Assembly (NCBI GenBank): GCA_021234155.1
Contig: JAJEKV010000044.1
Location: 10,450,777 to 10,514,776, forward strand
Direction of reading: 5' to 3'
DNA: 64,000 nt
Source: Isoetes taiwanensis
Taxonomy: Eukaryota; Streptophyta; Lycopodiopsida; Isoetales; Isoetaceae
Numbering within the stretch: the first letter of the stretch is position 1; every line of letters starts with the position of its first letter. Position numbers and translations under genes: made by a program. Below are positions 33,051 through 43,345 of the stretch, piece after piece. The notes beneath the pieces are model-generated. The model ran no database searches and was not told the origin of the DNA. It was given only the letters and a program-made list of their open reading frames with translations.

Positions 33051-34957
33051 TTGCCGTAATCGTTCTTTTCCTGACGTATGATCTTTCTATGGCAGTGGAC
33101 ATTCCTAATCACAGCTTCTTCCGGCAATCGCATTCTTAAGCACTCTTTGGCATATGCTCTGATCAGCTGTATAAAGTTCAACACTGAGCTATTTGGGCTC
33201 AGATCAAAAGAAAAAAAAAAAAAGCGGTTTTTTTTGCAGCCGGGTTCTTAAGCGAGCTATGGAGACCAGAGAATAGAGCTATATGTTTCTTGGTAATGCA
33301 TATTCGAAACCTTTTGCTCTATGGTAGAATGGAGGTAAAGAGAAAGGGTCCGAGAAGAAATAAATGGAAGCAAGTCTGACAAGAAAGGGAAAAAACAGAG
33401 GATTTCTCTGCAGAACAGGGGATTTTCGTAGGCAGAACCAGGGGTTTTTATGGAGCAAAAACAGGAGCTTCTATTAGGCGGTGCTAAAATAGGGTCTTCA
33501 TAAAAGGAGGTGCTAGTTTGAGAAAGTAAAGGCCGTAAGGCTTCTGTAGGCGGTGGAAAAACACGGCTTCATAAATGGAGGTGATATTTGAGAGGGCTTG
33601 GCTTTTCGAATTTAATCTGTAGCTTGTGAAACCTGCCATAGCAATGGTAGTGTTTCTATATTTGCCTATGATTTCACAAGAGAGATCAGAAACCTGGCTA
33701 TATCCGGTCCTGTGCTTAGACTTTGGCCTGATTTGGTCCGATCCTGTGCTTGAACTCCAGTGTGGATTGATTGGAGATGAAGATGGCAAAAACAAGGGAA
33801 TGGGCTGCATAAATTCATCGTTGATTTCTGGAAAACCTGTTATTGATGTTGCCAGAATGTGGAAGCCAATTTCCATAAATGCCACGTGGCATCATTTTAT
33901 TAATCCTCACGTAAAAATAAAGGCCCAACTTCCACGTTGGTCACCAGAATTAAACACCATAGGCTTTTGCACCATCTTCGTGTTGCCTCCGTGTGGTTGT
34001 TATTGTCGAGACTTATAATAATAAAAATAGAATAGAACAAACATTATTATAGCCCTCTTTTATATTGTGTGTGATCTTGCTACCTAACGTAAGGGATGTA
34101 TATAAGAGCGAAGGGCCAGAGACAATGCAATGGTGCTTCCATTCTCGACAATCAAGGAACTGGCGTCTTTCTTTCAAGTCCTTAACTATGCAATCCACTG
34201 GTGCATACTTTTCAAAAATACTCTAGTTTTAAACTGACATTAAGACAAATGTTGCAAAAAAAATTATGATCCGAATATGGGAAAGAGAAAAGGGAAAATG
34301 AGTGTATACAAAAGGCTGGAAAAGAGAAACGTTCGCGGCGGCCTTGGCCGCCACGATAAGTTTCTTGTATCATATAATTCTACATCATGTGATATCACAA
34401 TTTAGAGCAAGCTCAAGTCTGTAAGCTCCAGAAAATATTGCATACAAACGTGAAAACAATGTTCCAAAAGTACATTTTGGGAAGCTGCCAATGCAAACCA
34501 CAGCATCAGCAAGCTTTTGTGTATCGTATGATTTTATTATACTAGCCAGCTCTGGTGGACATTAATCTCGAAATGTGTACAGGTGGTTGGGTAAGCTCAG
34601 TATGGAGTAGGGTCTTATAAGCTCTGAATCTATATAAAGAGCAAAGACCTGCTACAACACTAGTATAGGACATGCATATATTTAAGCTCTACAGTTCCTA
34701 GCAGCCTCATTTTCAAAAATAGCCTTCATATTTAAAATTTTCTTCTTGGCAGTTGCAGAAGAGAACAGAATCAAAGTTGCCACTGGGTCTTAGTTAGCCT
34801 GCGACTCTGTATTTGACATGAGATGCAACGACCTCGCAGACGCTGAAACAGCAAATAATGAGCACTTGGGGTACAAGAACTTTAAAAATAGCATCAAAGA
34901 GTTTTAGGAACATCAAACCTGATGTCTCTCTATTCTGAACTTGCTGCCAGGCTTCAA
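33051..34957. other. Stretch without a supported gene; 3' flank of the helicase gene
   Basis: A plus-strand open frame of 130 codons at 33626-34018 has no recognisable domain. The part from about 34680 to 34957 is probably 3' untranslated sequence of the helicase, transcribed leftward. It holds further splice-like sites (minus-strand CAG|GTTTGAT near 34920 and a TTTCAG acceptor near 34840), which would make a spliced 3' UTR. Confidence 0.4.
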
Positions 34958-36757
34958 CTACTCTTGGGCAGGTCTAAAATAAAAACAAAAAATTTCAAGT
35001 CAGGCAAAAAGAAACATCAGAGGTGGCCAATCAAGCCTTGGCATCTTCTCTACTATCTCTCTTACCTGTTCCAATAACTTGCAAAAGCATCGTCACCACT
35101 AGAACTGCGTTTTAGAGAAAAAGGTTACTTCTTTAATATTTGAATGGGTTTGACAAGCTTGAAAATGAACAAAATGTTCATCAAAAGAGTTACCTGCCAC
35201 GGCTCTCAGGCGTACTACCCCCTGCATAGCTGCTGCTACCCCCTTGTCCATAATAGCCAGTGCCTGTGCTAGTGCCACTCCCTCCTGTACTCCCCAAACT
35301 ATTGCCGCTGCCACCCCCATAACTGCTGCTTGCATAATTTCCACCCCCATATCCACTATTGTTGCTGCTATAGCTGCCACTGCCATAGCTACTGCTGCTG
35401 CCGCCATAACTGCCACCGCCTCCACCATAGCCACTGCCACCACCATAACCACCGCTGCTGCTACCTCCATAGCCGCCGCCGCCACCATAACCGCCGCCGC
35501 CACCATAACCGCCGCCACCACCATAACCACCACTGCTTCCACCTCCGTAGCCTCCACCGTAGCCACCTGTTCTCCCGCCTCCATAACTACCACTTCTGCC
35601 ACCACCATAACCACCCCCTCCATAACCACCACCACCATAACTACTGCTTCTAACCGGACTGTATCTGGGCTCCGGTCCCAAATCAGTTGAAGTCACAAAC
35701 TGTAAATGAAGAACAAACATATTTATATGAGATGCATGCAGTACTGCACCATTGTGTAAAAGCCTCCACAAAATTCAAATCACCTTCTTTGTTGAATCAG
35801 CAGTTTGCACGTCTTGCACAGTTGGAGGATTAATAGCCTGAAATTTGCGTCCAACATCTGCCTCAAAGTTTCTGATTGTATTTGATTCAGAATATGTGTG
35901 CATAACAATGGCAGTTCCTGTCTTGCCAGCACGACCTGTGCGTCCTGACCGGTGAACAAATGTCTCAGAATTGCCTGGGATTTCATAGTGAACAACCTGC
36001 AAGTGCGAATGTGCAAGCAAAATTAATAACAACTTGTAGAAGCTCTGCAGGATTCAGAAATGCGTTTAATAACATACAAGGTCGACATTGGGCACATCAA
36101 TACCACGAGCAGCAACATCTGTTGCCACTAGCACATTAATTCTTCCTTCACGAAAGTTGTATAATGTCCTCTCACGCTGATTCTGTGTGATGTCACCATG
36201 GAGGGGTTCACTTGATCGCCCAATCATTGAAGCGATGTTGTCAGCATCACGTTTTGTCTTTGTGAAGACTATACATTTGCCTTTGTTATATACCTGGAAG
36301 GCAGCAAATCCACTCAATAACAATCATCGTACAAAGCAGCCTGCTAAACTAAATATGACTCTATTAGATGCATTACTTACCGAAAGTATATTGCAAAGAA
36401 CAGGACGCTTGTCCTCCATTCCAGTATTCACTGCAAGAACCTTGATGCGTTCTACAAGTTTTTCATCATCTTCACCAACCTGCATTCTCTTTCTTGTCAG
36501 TTGGTGATAACATTATTGAAGCCCCAACTCCAGAATCAAAGATGCATACCAGATCTATTGTCAAAGGATCTTTCAAATAATTCCTTGCGAGACTTTTGAT
36601 CCAAGGAGGCATGGTGGCAGAAAATAACATAGTCTGCCTGTTTGTGGGGAGGCATCGTAGAACTTTCTCAATATCATCCTTGAATCCTATATCAAGCATT
36701 AAGTCAGCTTCATCCAATATGGTGGGCACCACTGCCTCCAGACCCCTCAGCACTTCC
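34958..36757 (-). pseudogene. DEAD-box RNA helicase, C-terminal half (RH9/RH53, PMH-like), 5' end missing
   Basis: Minus-strand exons at 36757-36550, 36479-36381, 36293-36078, 35996-35784, 35699-35194, 35104-35066 and 34973-34958 join in phase through GT-AG introns. Visible motifs: II (DEAD in ILDEADLMLDIGF), III (SAT in LFSATMPPW), IV ([12 protein letters not shown]), V ([11 protein letters not shown]) and VI ([13 protein letters not shown]). The tail is a Gly/Tyr/Ser-rich domain of about 165 residues (repeats of GGYGGG) ending in YWNR. Such tails and this motif spacing fit the organellar RH3/RH9/RH53 group, which resolves RNA structure and promotes intron splicing. Motifs Q, I, Ia and Ib are absent: the first exon stops at MEVLRG where a LINE begins, and no upstream exons are found to the right. 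As seen here it cannot be a working ATPase. Confidence 0.85.
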
Positions 36758-37729
36758 ATTGGCAGCCTCAGTTCATCCCCTTACACAGAGACGGTGGGTT
36801 CTTGCAGGTGTTGTCTCTATTCAAGCATGGTATGAGGAGGGTCGCCTACTGTCTTGGCCTGAATTTCAGGCAAAGTTCCTGCTCTCTCGTTGGGATGTAT
36901 CTCTATGGGAGAAGGTCGCAGAAAATTTGCCTCTCATAGTGCAAGTTGGTGCTGCTGAAAGGGTGCCATGGGACTGTCATGAAAATATTCACAAAGGCAA
37001 GCAATTTGTTAGATCAGTATATTGCCTTCTTTTAACACCACAACCCCTCCAGTTGCCAGATGCGTGGCACCTACATGTTCCACAACCCACTTTGTGTCGT
37101 ACGTGGCGATGGCTTTGGGATAGGTTGCTCCACCCTAAAGTCTCTGTACTGTGGTGGCAGGTTATCCACAGGTGCCTGCGGGTTAATGCCTTTTGACATC
37201 GCGGTATGCCCGCTCTGCCTCTTGGACGTTGAGACTCTTGAGCATTGTCTCTTTGATTGTCCCGAGGTTCAACCAGCGTGGTCCTGGCTACAAGGTTTGT
37301 TTAACAGTACACTGGACTGCCGATGCATCCTTCTGGCATCCTATCCCAATGGATGGCCTTCAGCTAAACAAAGGGCATTTCACCTTGGTTCCGGTTGGCT
37401 CCTATGGTCGATATGGGAGCGTCGCAGACACCACATCTTTCAGGGCATTTATTCATCTGCACACAGTGTTATTACAATGGCCCAGAAAAAGATATTGACA
37501 GCTTACGAGTGTTCTTCCCTTGACTCAGAACTGGTGGATCGCATCTGGATTCAGTACCTCCGAATTGATTCTTATCATTAGTCTCCTATTCTGAAGTACA
37601 TTGTGCTCCAGGCTCGTGCTCCTGTGGCATCTTTGTGTGCTTACACAGTTAGATGAGACATGTAAATTTTGTACTTTTTCTCTGATTAATAAACTTTTTG
37701 GCTTTCGTCCTTCAAAAAAAATAATAATG
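36758..37729 (+). mobile_element. 5'-truncated L1-type LINE (zf-RVT end), abutting the helicase exon
   Basis: The frame from about 36755 reads ASVHPLTQRRW, LLSWPEFQAKFLLSRWDVSLWE and LLHPKVSVLWWQVIHRCLRVN. After one frame change it continues with the reverse-transcriptase zinc-binding motif CPLCLLDVETLEHCLFDCPE, and it ends at a stop at 37579-37581. An AT-rich tail ends in AAAAAAAATAATAAT (about 37713-37727). Homologous ends occur at 57186-58360 (minus) and 61780-62652 (plus). It is a typical 5'-truncated LINE copy. No target duplication is visible. Confidence 0.85.
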
Positions 37730-37734
37730 AATGA

Positions 37735-38476
37735 GGTGCCTATGTTATACATTCTTGCTCATATTGATAAACATGTGTCAATAGCAGCAAGTACGCATAA
37801 CAAGGGTACCCATTAATATTTCTCAAATGGCACCATGGCGCAATTTAGCTCTAACAGCATAAAATTCGTAATTTTTATAGATTCAACTAGGGGAAAACAC
37901 TGGATGCTCATTTTAGGGTGTGTACTAGTCATGAAATTTAAAGAGTCATACTTTTTTCAACATTGGTAGAACTGAAGTCAGAGTGCTTCATTAGACAGAT
38001 ACAATGAATGAAAACTTGTACAACACATTGATCGACAGCAGTAGACTTACTTGATATTGCTCAGATCCATTACAATTGAAGCTTCTGAAACCAAAGATTG
38101 ACATGGCTACATGGAACTTAAACTGAAAACGCTACTCATGTAACAGCTCTAGCACCCACTATCAGAATCGTCTGGAGCGCCCAAAGATCCGCTCTTGCTA
38201 GTGCCCACCAAGTAGATATCGCCAAATAGCACGCATGCTAAGAAATGATTTGTTGATATGCTTGAAAAAATTCATGCGCCTTATGCGAGCAGCAGCTGCA
38301 GCAATAAAACGAAATTGAAAACAAGGTTAGTGACAAGGACGGGCATTTAAGGGAGAGGAGGAAAATAAAGTCAATTCCATTTAAATTTCAAAATTCAAAT
38401 TTGAGTGGATGGAGAGGTCTTTGACTTTGGAATTTTAAATTTGGGTGGGCGTTTGAAATTTAAAATTTGGAGTGTG
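37735..38476. other. Repeat (37735-37860) followed by anonymous sequence
   Basis: The first ~125 bp match 30690-30870. The rest has no recognisable gene on either strand and shows no trace of the missing helicase exons. Confidence 0.45.
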
Positions 38477-38481
38477 TGTTA

Positions 38482-38639
38482 TGTAATGGGCCCATGGTAG
38501 ACCGCTCGAGTATTCGAACCTTGAATGTGTCTGTGGGGCGTTCCCGAGACACCGGCATAAATGGGTAGAAGCGACTGCTCATAAAGGTCTAGACGGTTTT
38601 GCCCAGTTGGTTAAGGCCATGTCGGTTAGGAACGTTACA
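38482..38639 (+). repeat. TRIM left LTR (158 bp)
   Basis: Starts TGTAATGGGCCCATGGTAGA and ends GGTTAGGAACGTTACA; followed by GT and the PBS. Matches the LTR at 15239-15392 and the inverted LTR at 39338-39495. Confidence 0.9.
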
Positions 38640-38674
38640 GTTGGTATCAGAGCAGGCCTCGAGTTCGAGTCTCC
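38599..38674 (+). promoter_or_regulatory. tRNA-like A box and B box (possible Pol III promoter) in the TRIM
   Basis: TTGCCCAGTTGG (38599-38610), continuing as TTAAGGC, looks like the D arm of a class II tRNA (GCC...GGC stem, GGTTAA loop). AGTTCGAGTCTCC (38662-38674) looks like the T arm/B box, with a TTCGAGT loop and a mostly paired stem. Spacing between box starts is 63 nt. The same pair recurs at about 38879-38953 and on the minus strand at about 39305-39378. This is inference from consensus only. Confidence 0.4.
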
Positions 38675-39101
38675 ATGGGTGCCTATATGCATGGGTAATT
38701 TGCAAAGACTTGGTAATCATTGTGACATGGTAACATGGTATAGCGCAAGGTTCGAATACTTTCGGCGGTCGAGCGGTCTCAAGTGGGCACATTACAATCT
38801 CTCCCAATCGTCTCGTGGGGCGTTCGGAGACAAGCATAAATGGGTAGAAGCGACTGCTCATAAAGGTCTAGACGGTTTTGCCCAGTTCGTTAAGGCCATG
38901 TCGGTTAGGAATGTTACAGTTGGTATCAGAGCAGGCCTCGAGTTCGAGTCTCCATGGGTGCCTATATGTATGGGTAATTTGCAAAGACTTGGTAATCATT
39001 GTGACATGGTAACATGGTATAGCCTTGGATGCAAGGTTCGAATACTCGAGCGGTCGAGCGGTCTACCATGGGCCTGTTACAATCTCTCCCACTAGAACTA
39101 T

Positions 39102-39278
39102 ACTCGTCCTCGAGCATCCAAGGCTATACCATGTCTATGTCATACCATGTCACAATGATTACTCGTCCTCGAGCATCCAAGGCTATACCATGTCTATGTC
39201 ATACCATGTCACAATGATTACTCGTCCTCGAGCATCCAAGGCTATACCATGTCTATGTCATACCATGTCACAATGATT
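39102..39278 (+). repeat. 59-bp minisatellite, three identical units, inside the TRIM
   Basis: Units start at 39102, 39161 and 39220 (ACTCGTCCTCGAGCATCCAA...). A single inverted copy of the same interior sequence lies at about 15150-15222 in the other TRIM, so the ancestral TRIM interior had one unit and this copy expanded to three. Confidence 0.9.
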
Positions 39279-39337
39279 ACCAAGTCTTTGCAAATTACCC
39301 ATGAAGACTCGAACTCGAGACCTGCTCTGATACCAAC

Positions 39338-39495
39338 TGTGACGTTCCTAACCGATATGCCCTTAACCAACTGGGCAAAACCATCTAGGCGTTGATGAGT
39401 AGTCATTTCTACCCATTTATGCCGGTGTCTCGGGAACGCCCCACAGGCACATTCAAGGTTCGAATACTCGAGCGGTCTACCATGGGCCCGTTACA
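39338..39495 (-). repeat. TRIM right LTR, inverted (158 bp)
   Basis: Reverse complement of the left LTR, beginning TGTGACGTTCCTAACC next to the inverted PBS and ending CCATGGGCCCGTTACA at the TGTTA duplication. Confidence 0.9.
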
Positions 39496-39500
39496 TGTTA

Positions 39501-41306
39501 GAGGTGGTGCTATTTCATCTACATACCTAATGTCTAGTTAAATCCTTACACACAAGGAGGGCTAAACTAAAATATTTTAGGATGGTGCTAGTCGAATTGG
39601 AAAGATATTATTTACTCGGGAAAAAGCATGTCACCTTCTTGGTTCATGCTTAACATTTGCTTCTTATTTAAATGCTTTTGATAACAAGTTACTTTGTGTT
39701 TATCAGCCACTCCTATGGTTCTGAAAATATACATGAATGTGCCCCAAATGTTTTGAAGTTATTCTTAATATCCTAAATGCTATGTATAGGTTGTTTTCCC
39801 CCATTTCTAAGGCAACGGGGCAGATGCCAAAATAATGAAGAAAAATAATTACATGTTTTTTATACCCATCACTTGTGTTTTGGCCCTGCTAAGGACTGCC
39901 ATTTTTTTACGACTCTGAAGGTCCCAAAAATATTTTATACATACAAGAAACTTACGTGACCTATCGGCCGTAACGCTTTTCTTCCCCAACTCGTCTATAC
40001 ACGCTAGAACACGCTAGAACATGCATTATGGAAAGCCATCTCCAAGCCACTGGCATCTCCTATAGCTCAATGAATAAACACTAAGAACTATAAATATATC
40101 GTACTCAAATATTAACATGTCTACCATTCACTAAGAAAGCAATAGATGCTCTAACCAATAGATGCTCTAACGTGACTATATGCCTAGAATATTACAACAC
40201 ATGTGGATACAACTCCTATTACAACACATGTGGATACAACTCCTATTAGAGACCATTTTGTTCCAATTAGCAATTTAATAAGTTCAGAAATAAAGTAAAA
40301 AGTCTGCTGTCACACTATTACAGCAGAAAATTCAGAGAGCCGTATCTTCTGAACCATGTATCCAAAATGAACGAATAGATACTCATTGGAAAGCTGAACA
40401 TATTCCCTACAACTTCTATTAGAGCCACTTTTAGCAGATTCGTAGTCTAAGTACCTTAAATCTAAGGTTCCCCTCTGCTTTCACAATGATATAGCAGAAA
40501 CTTCAAAGTGTTGTAACCTACACTGTATATCGCCATCTTCGATGCCTAGTTATTTGTTGAGCACCTAAGAACATGTTCTAGAATACTTATTAGACTCAAC
40601 TTTTGTAAAAACAAAGCCTAAGTAACTTAAAAATGTGAACAACAGACCTTTTACTTTATTTTTAGACTAGTTAAGTGGCTAATTTGAAATAATGGCCTCT
40701 AATGGGAGTTGTGGGGAACCTTATGACCTTTTTTGATGAATATCTAGACATAAGGAATGGTGGTATCTTGATGAAGTTACACTCTAAAATGTAGGGCTGA
40801 AATCTTTAACTTTTAGTGGGTAGTGCTGCAAGTAAAGTTCATGTCTTATATAGATTTCAAGTTACAGCAGAAAATTCAGAGAGTCATAACTTCTGAACCA
40901 TGCATCCAAATTGGATGATTAGACACACATTGGAAAGATGAACATATTTTCTACAATTGTTATTAGAGCAACCTTTAGGAAATTTGCAGTTTAGATATTC
41001 TAAAATTAATGCTAAACACTGGTTTCACCATTTCATAGCAGAAGACTTTAGCTTGGAAACTTCACATGGACGCTTATCCTTTTCTCTGCAATAAGTATTC
41101 CAATCTAGTTTGTATTCTAATTTCATGGAGGCTTATCCTCTATCTAGCATAACTCACGGAACTTCTCAGCTTTCAAAACTACACAACCAAAGCTGCAACA
41201 TGTAATATTTTATTCTAACTACGATGCATTATATAAACTTGCAATATTGAAGTTTTACATTAAAAACACTTAAAAGAACCTGAATGGCGTCCTCTTGATT
41301 GATGAT
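39501..41306. other. Stretch without a gene; internal repeats
   Basis: A 27-bp tandem pair lies at 40191-40217/40218-40244 (ATTACAACACATG...). A segment of about 150 bp starting CAGCAGAAAATTCAGAGAG and CTTCTGAACCATG occurs at about 40321-40470 and again at about 40867-41010, with a weaker third copy near 40493-40640. No open frame of note. Confidence 0.55.
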
Positions 41307-42400
41307 TTAGTCCTGCGTTTCTGGAACAAAGACTAGATCAAGATCTGGTTCACTTTCTTTGTTCTTATCTCCATACAGATCTACTTCAATTCTATGCACA
41401 AACCCCAAGAAAATATGCAAGACCTTTAGAAACAAAGCTAAAATGATTGAGCAAATCAGCAGCTTGAGAAAAGGAACATTGGAGTTTTGCAGTCTGCAAA
41501 AGCAATAATGGATGCAAAGACAAAGACAGTGGATATTTTTGTTTAAAGAAGTGTGTCCTGCCCATCTTTGCCTGTCTCTGCACAAATAAAAGCATCAAGT
41601 AAATTTGAGCTCTCTATCAACAAAACACACAATTACATGTAGTTCTGCTTGAATTTTTTCACATAATCCTTCCTACAAAGCTTAGAACCCATTTCGCGGA
41701 TTACTTCCAATTTAGCTACAGAAACATCAAAAGCTCAATTATTCAAGCACACAAGAGCCCATTTAAAAATATGCATCAGACCCATTTCCTCAATTTTTAG
41801 GTACACGAAGATTGAGAACTCAAAAGTTGAAGCCAAAGGGTTTTGTCAACAGAGTTACCTGGCGTGCTTCTTCATGCCCCTGCACCCCAGTTGTAGAAGC
41901 TGCAAGCCATCCTTGGCGCAAAGCATCAAGGTCCGATGATCAAATAGATGGGTGGGCCACAAAACCTGGCATTAACCACGTGCTTAGGAGATTCGATCGC
42001 CTCAATAGAATCAACTAGCTAGTTGCCCCTTTCCCAACTACGGCTCTCCATAGGCAGCCTGGAGTGCAGCCACAACCTTTTCTAGAGATCTATCCATGGT
42101 ATTCTCGATGAAGAGAGGTGCGGATACACTTGCACACACGATTCAGCACCTTGCACAATGGCTCTGTGCTTCCAACAAACATGAGAAAGTAGTCCGGCTT
42201 ATCTGCAAAAAGCGAAGAGCTTGTAGAAAGAAATGGCGGTGGTCTGGAGCCTTTGCTTCTTTTTTTTTCAGGTTCCTCATTATCCGATTCTGCTGCCAAC
42301 CGCAAGGCCGTCCCTCTTGGGTATCTGATTTTGCTTCCATGCTGCTCATTTCGCCCCTCACAAAGACACTGATTGGTTTGGAATTTCTAGAAACAGAGTA
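41307..42400 (-). other. Candidate exons of an unrecognised minus-strand gene
   Basis: A possible last exon lies at 41391-41307: acceptor TGCATAG, then a frame ending in KESEPDLDLVFVPETQD and a stop. Farther right, at about 42360-42090, the minus strand reads LAAESDNEEPEKKRSKGS and, behind a pyrimidine-rich CAG acceptor (CTCTTCGCTTTTTGCAG), KPDYFLMFVGSTEPLCK with a possible donor. Around 41860 there is another donor-like site after an open stretch. The acidic/basic composition looks protein-like, but I cannot join the pieces into one model or name a family. Confidence 0.3.
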
Positions 42401-42639
42401 GCATTCCTAGAGGAAACCCAACAAAGGACTGGCTGCATGTGTCGGCTTATAATCAAAACATAGTTAATCCCCTTTCGGAACACAGGGCTACAAACAGTAC
42501 TGCTCCGGAACGGAGCAGGGTCAGCTTTGCTTCGAAGCAAAGGTTTCTGCCCTTTTTTTTTTTTTTTTACCACGTGTCTCTCCCAGGTTTTTTTTGCATC
42601 AAAGAAAATAGGAAAAAAGCAAAAAAGAACATGCTTTAG

Positions 42640-43345
42640 ATAGGAGTGATAACACTCAATACACAAGAAACATTGACATTGTTCAAATGCATAATAACAA
42701 TTGACGTTATTTAAGTCCCCTCCTGACCCCAGTTGTTACATAAAGTTTGCCATAAAAGTCCATGTTACATAAAGTGTGCCAACCAAGCACTTTTATTTCA
42801 CAATTATCTCCCTGCCACATTAACTTGCACCCTATGTGCATGCAATACATATTGGTTTGCCAAGCTTTCCAATAGGCCATGGAGGGTGGACAGCTTGGGA
42901 TTATCTTCTAGGTGCTGGACTTGGTTATGGCTTTGTTGTGACATTAAATATTCACCTGCAACTCAAAGTCTGGACTTGGTTATGACTTTGTTGTGACATT
43001 AAATATTCACCTGCAACGATATGACTATAAGGTGTTTATTTGTTTAGGTATCTTAAATATGCCTTGAAACTATAAACCTTTGTTGTTCCTTTTTATTCCA
43101 TACATGCATTCATAGATGACTTGTTTATAAAGTCCATTTAGTTATTATATACATGTACCACTTTTTAAACAATATTGGCGCCTTCTTTTATTTGTCAAAA
43201 TTTGCTGAAATGAAGAGAATGAATTTGTCATTTCTAGATGTGATTGTGTAAAATGATAAAATTCGTAGCTCTAGGGGTCATTGTGTTCAAAATAATATTA
43301 CCAACAAGTTTCATCAGCCATCTTCGTCCCTTAAACGCACGTTTG
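42640..43345 (-). repeat. Dispersed repeat, copy 2, right part (inverted relative to copy 1)
   Basis: Reverse-complement match to about 28500-29200, with the same landmarks (GTTACATAAAGTGTGCCAACCAAGC, GCCAAGCTTTCC, TAAGGTGTTTAT, TCTAGATGTGATTGTGTAAAATG). A short tandem pair occurs inside (CTGGACTTGGTTATG...CACCTGCAAC twice, about 42915-43017). The match breaks off near 43345 and resumes near 44466. Confidence 0.6.

Larger units (their letters stand above)
38482..39495. mobile_element. TRIM with inverted LTRs (left LTR plus, right LTR minus), TSD TGTTA
   Basis: The left LTR, 38482-38639, is in plus orientation (TGTAATGGGCCC...AACGTTACA). The right LTR, 39338-39495, is the same sequence inverted (TGTGACGTTCC...GGGCCCGTTACA). 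A 5-bp duplication TGTTA flanks the whole (38477-38481 and 39496-39500). A PBS TGGTATCAGAGC follows the left LTR (38642-38653), recurs after a partial internal LTR (38921-38932), and is present inverted before the right LTR (39324-39335). The interior holds LTR/PPT fragments in both orientations and a 59-bp minisatellite. There is no coding capacity. A regular LTR element has direct repeats; here both outer ends are U3 ends. Confidence 0.88.

Noticed and set aside
33626-34018. 130-codon plus-strand frame and its 133-codon antisense partner
   Set aside because: Neither has a recognisable domain or splice context; both cannot be real over the same bases.
35244-35690. Ala/Thr/Ile-rich and His-rich plus-strand frames
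   Set aside because: They are antisense shadows of the Gly-rich helicase exon at 35194-35699.
38482-38639. Cassandra TRIM (5S rRNA-containing LTR)
   Set aside because: The LTR shows no 5S rRNA sequence and is shorter than usual Cassandra LTRs.
38599-38674. A true tRNA gene
   Set aside because: No acceptor stem or anticodon arm; only A- and B-box-like parts can be seen.
39102-39278. Three regularly spaced repeats as a CRISPR array
   Set aside because: Units are contiguous 59-bp tandem copies without spacers, inside a plant TRIM.
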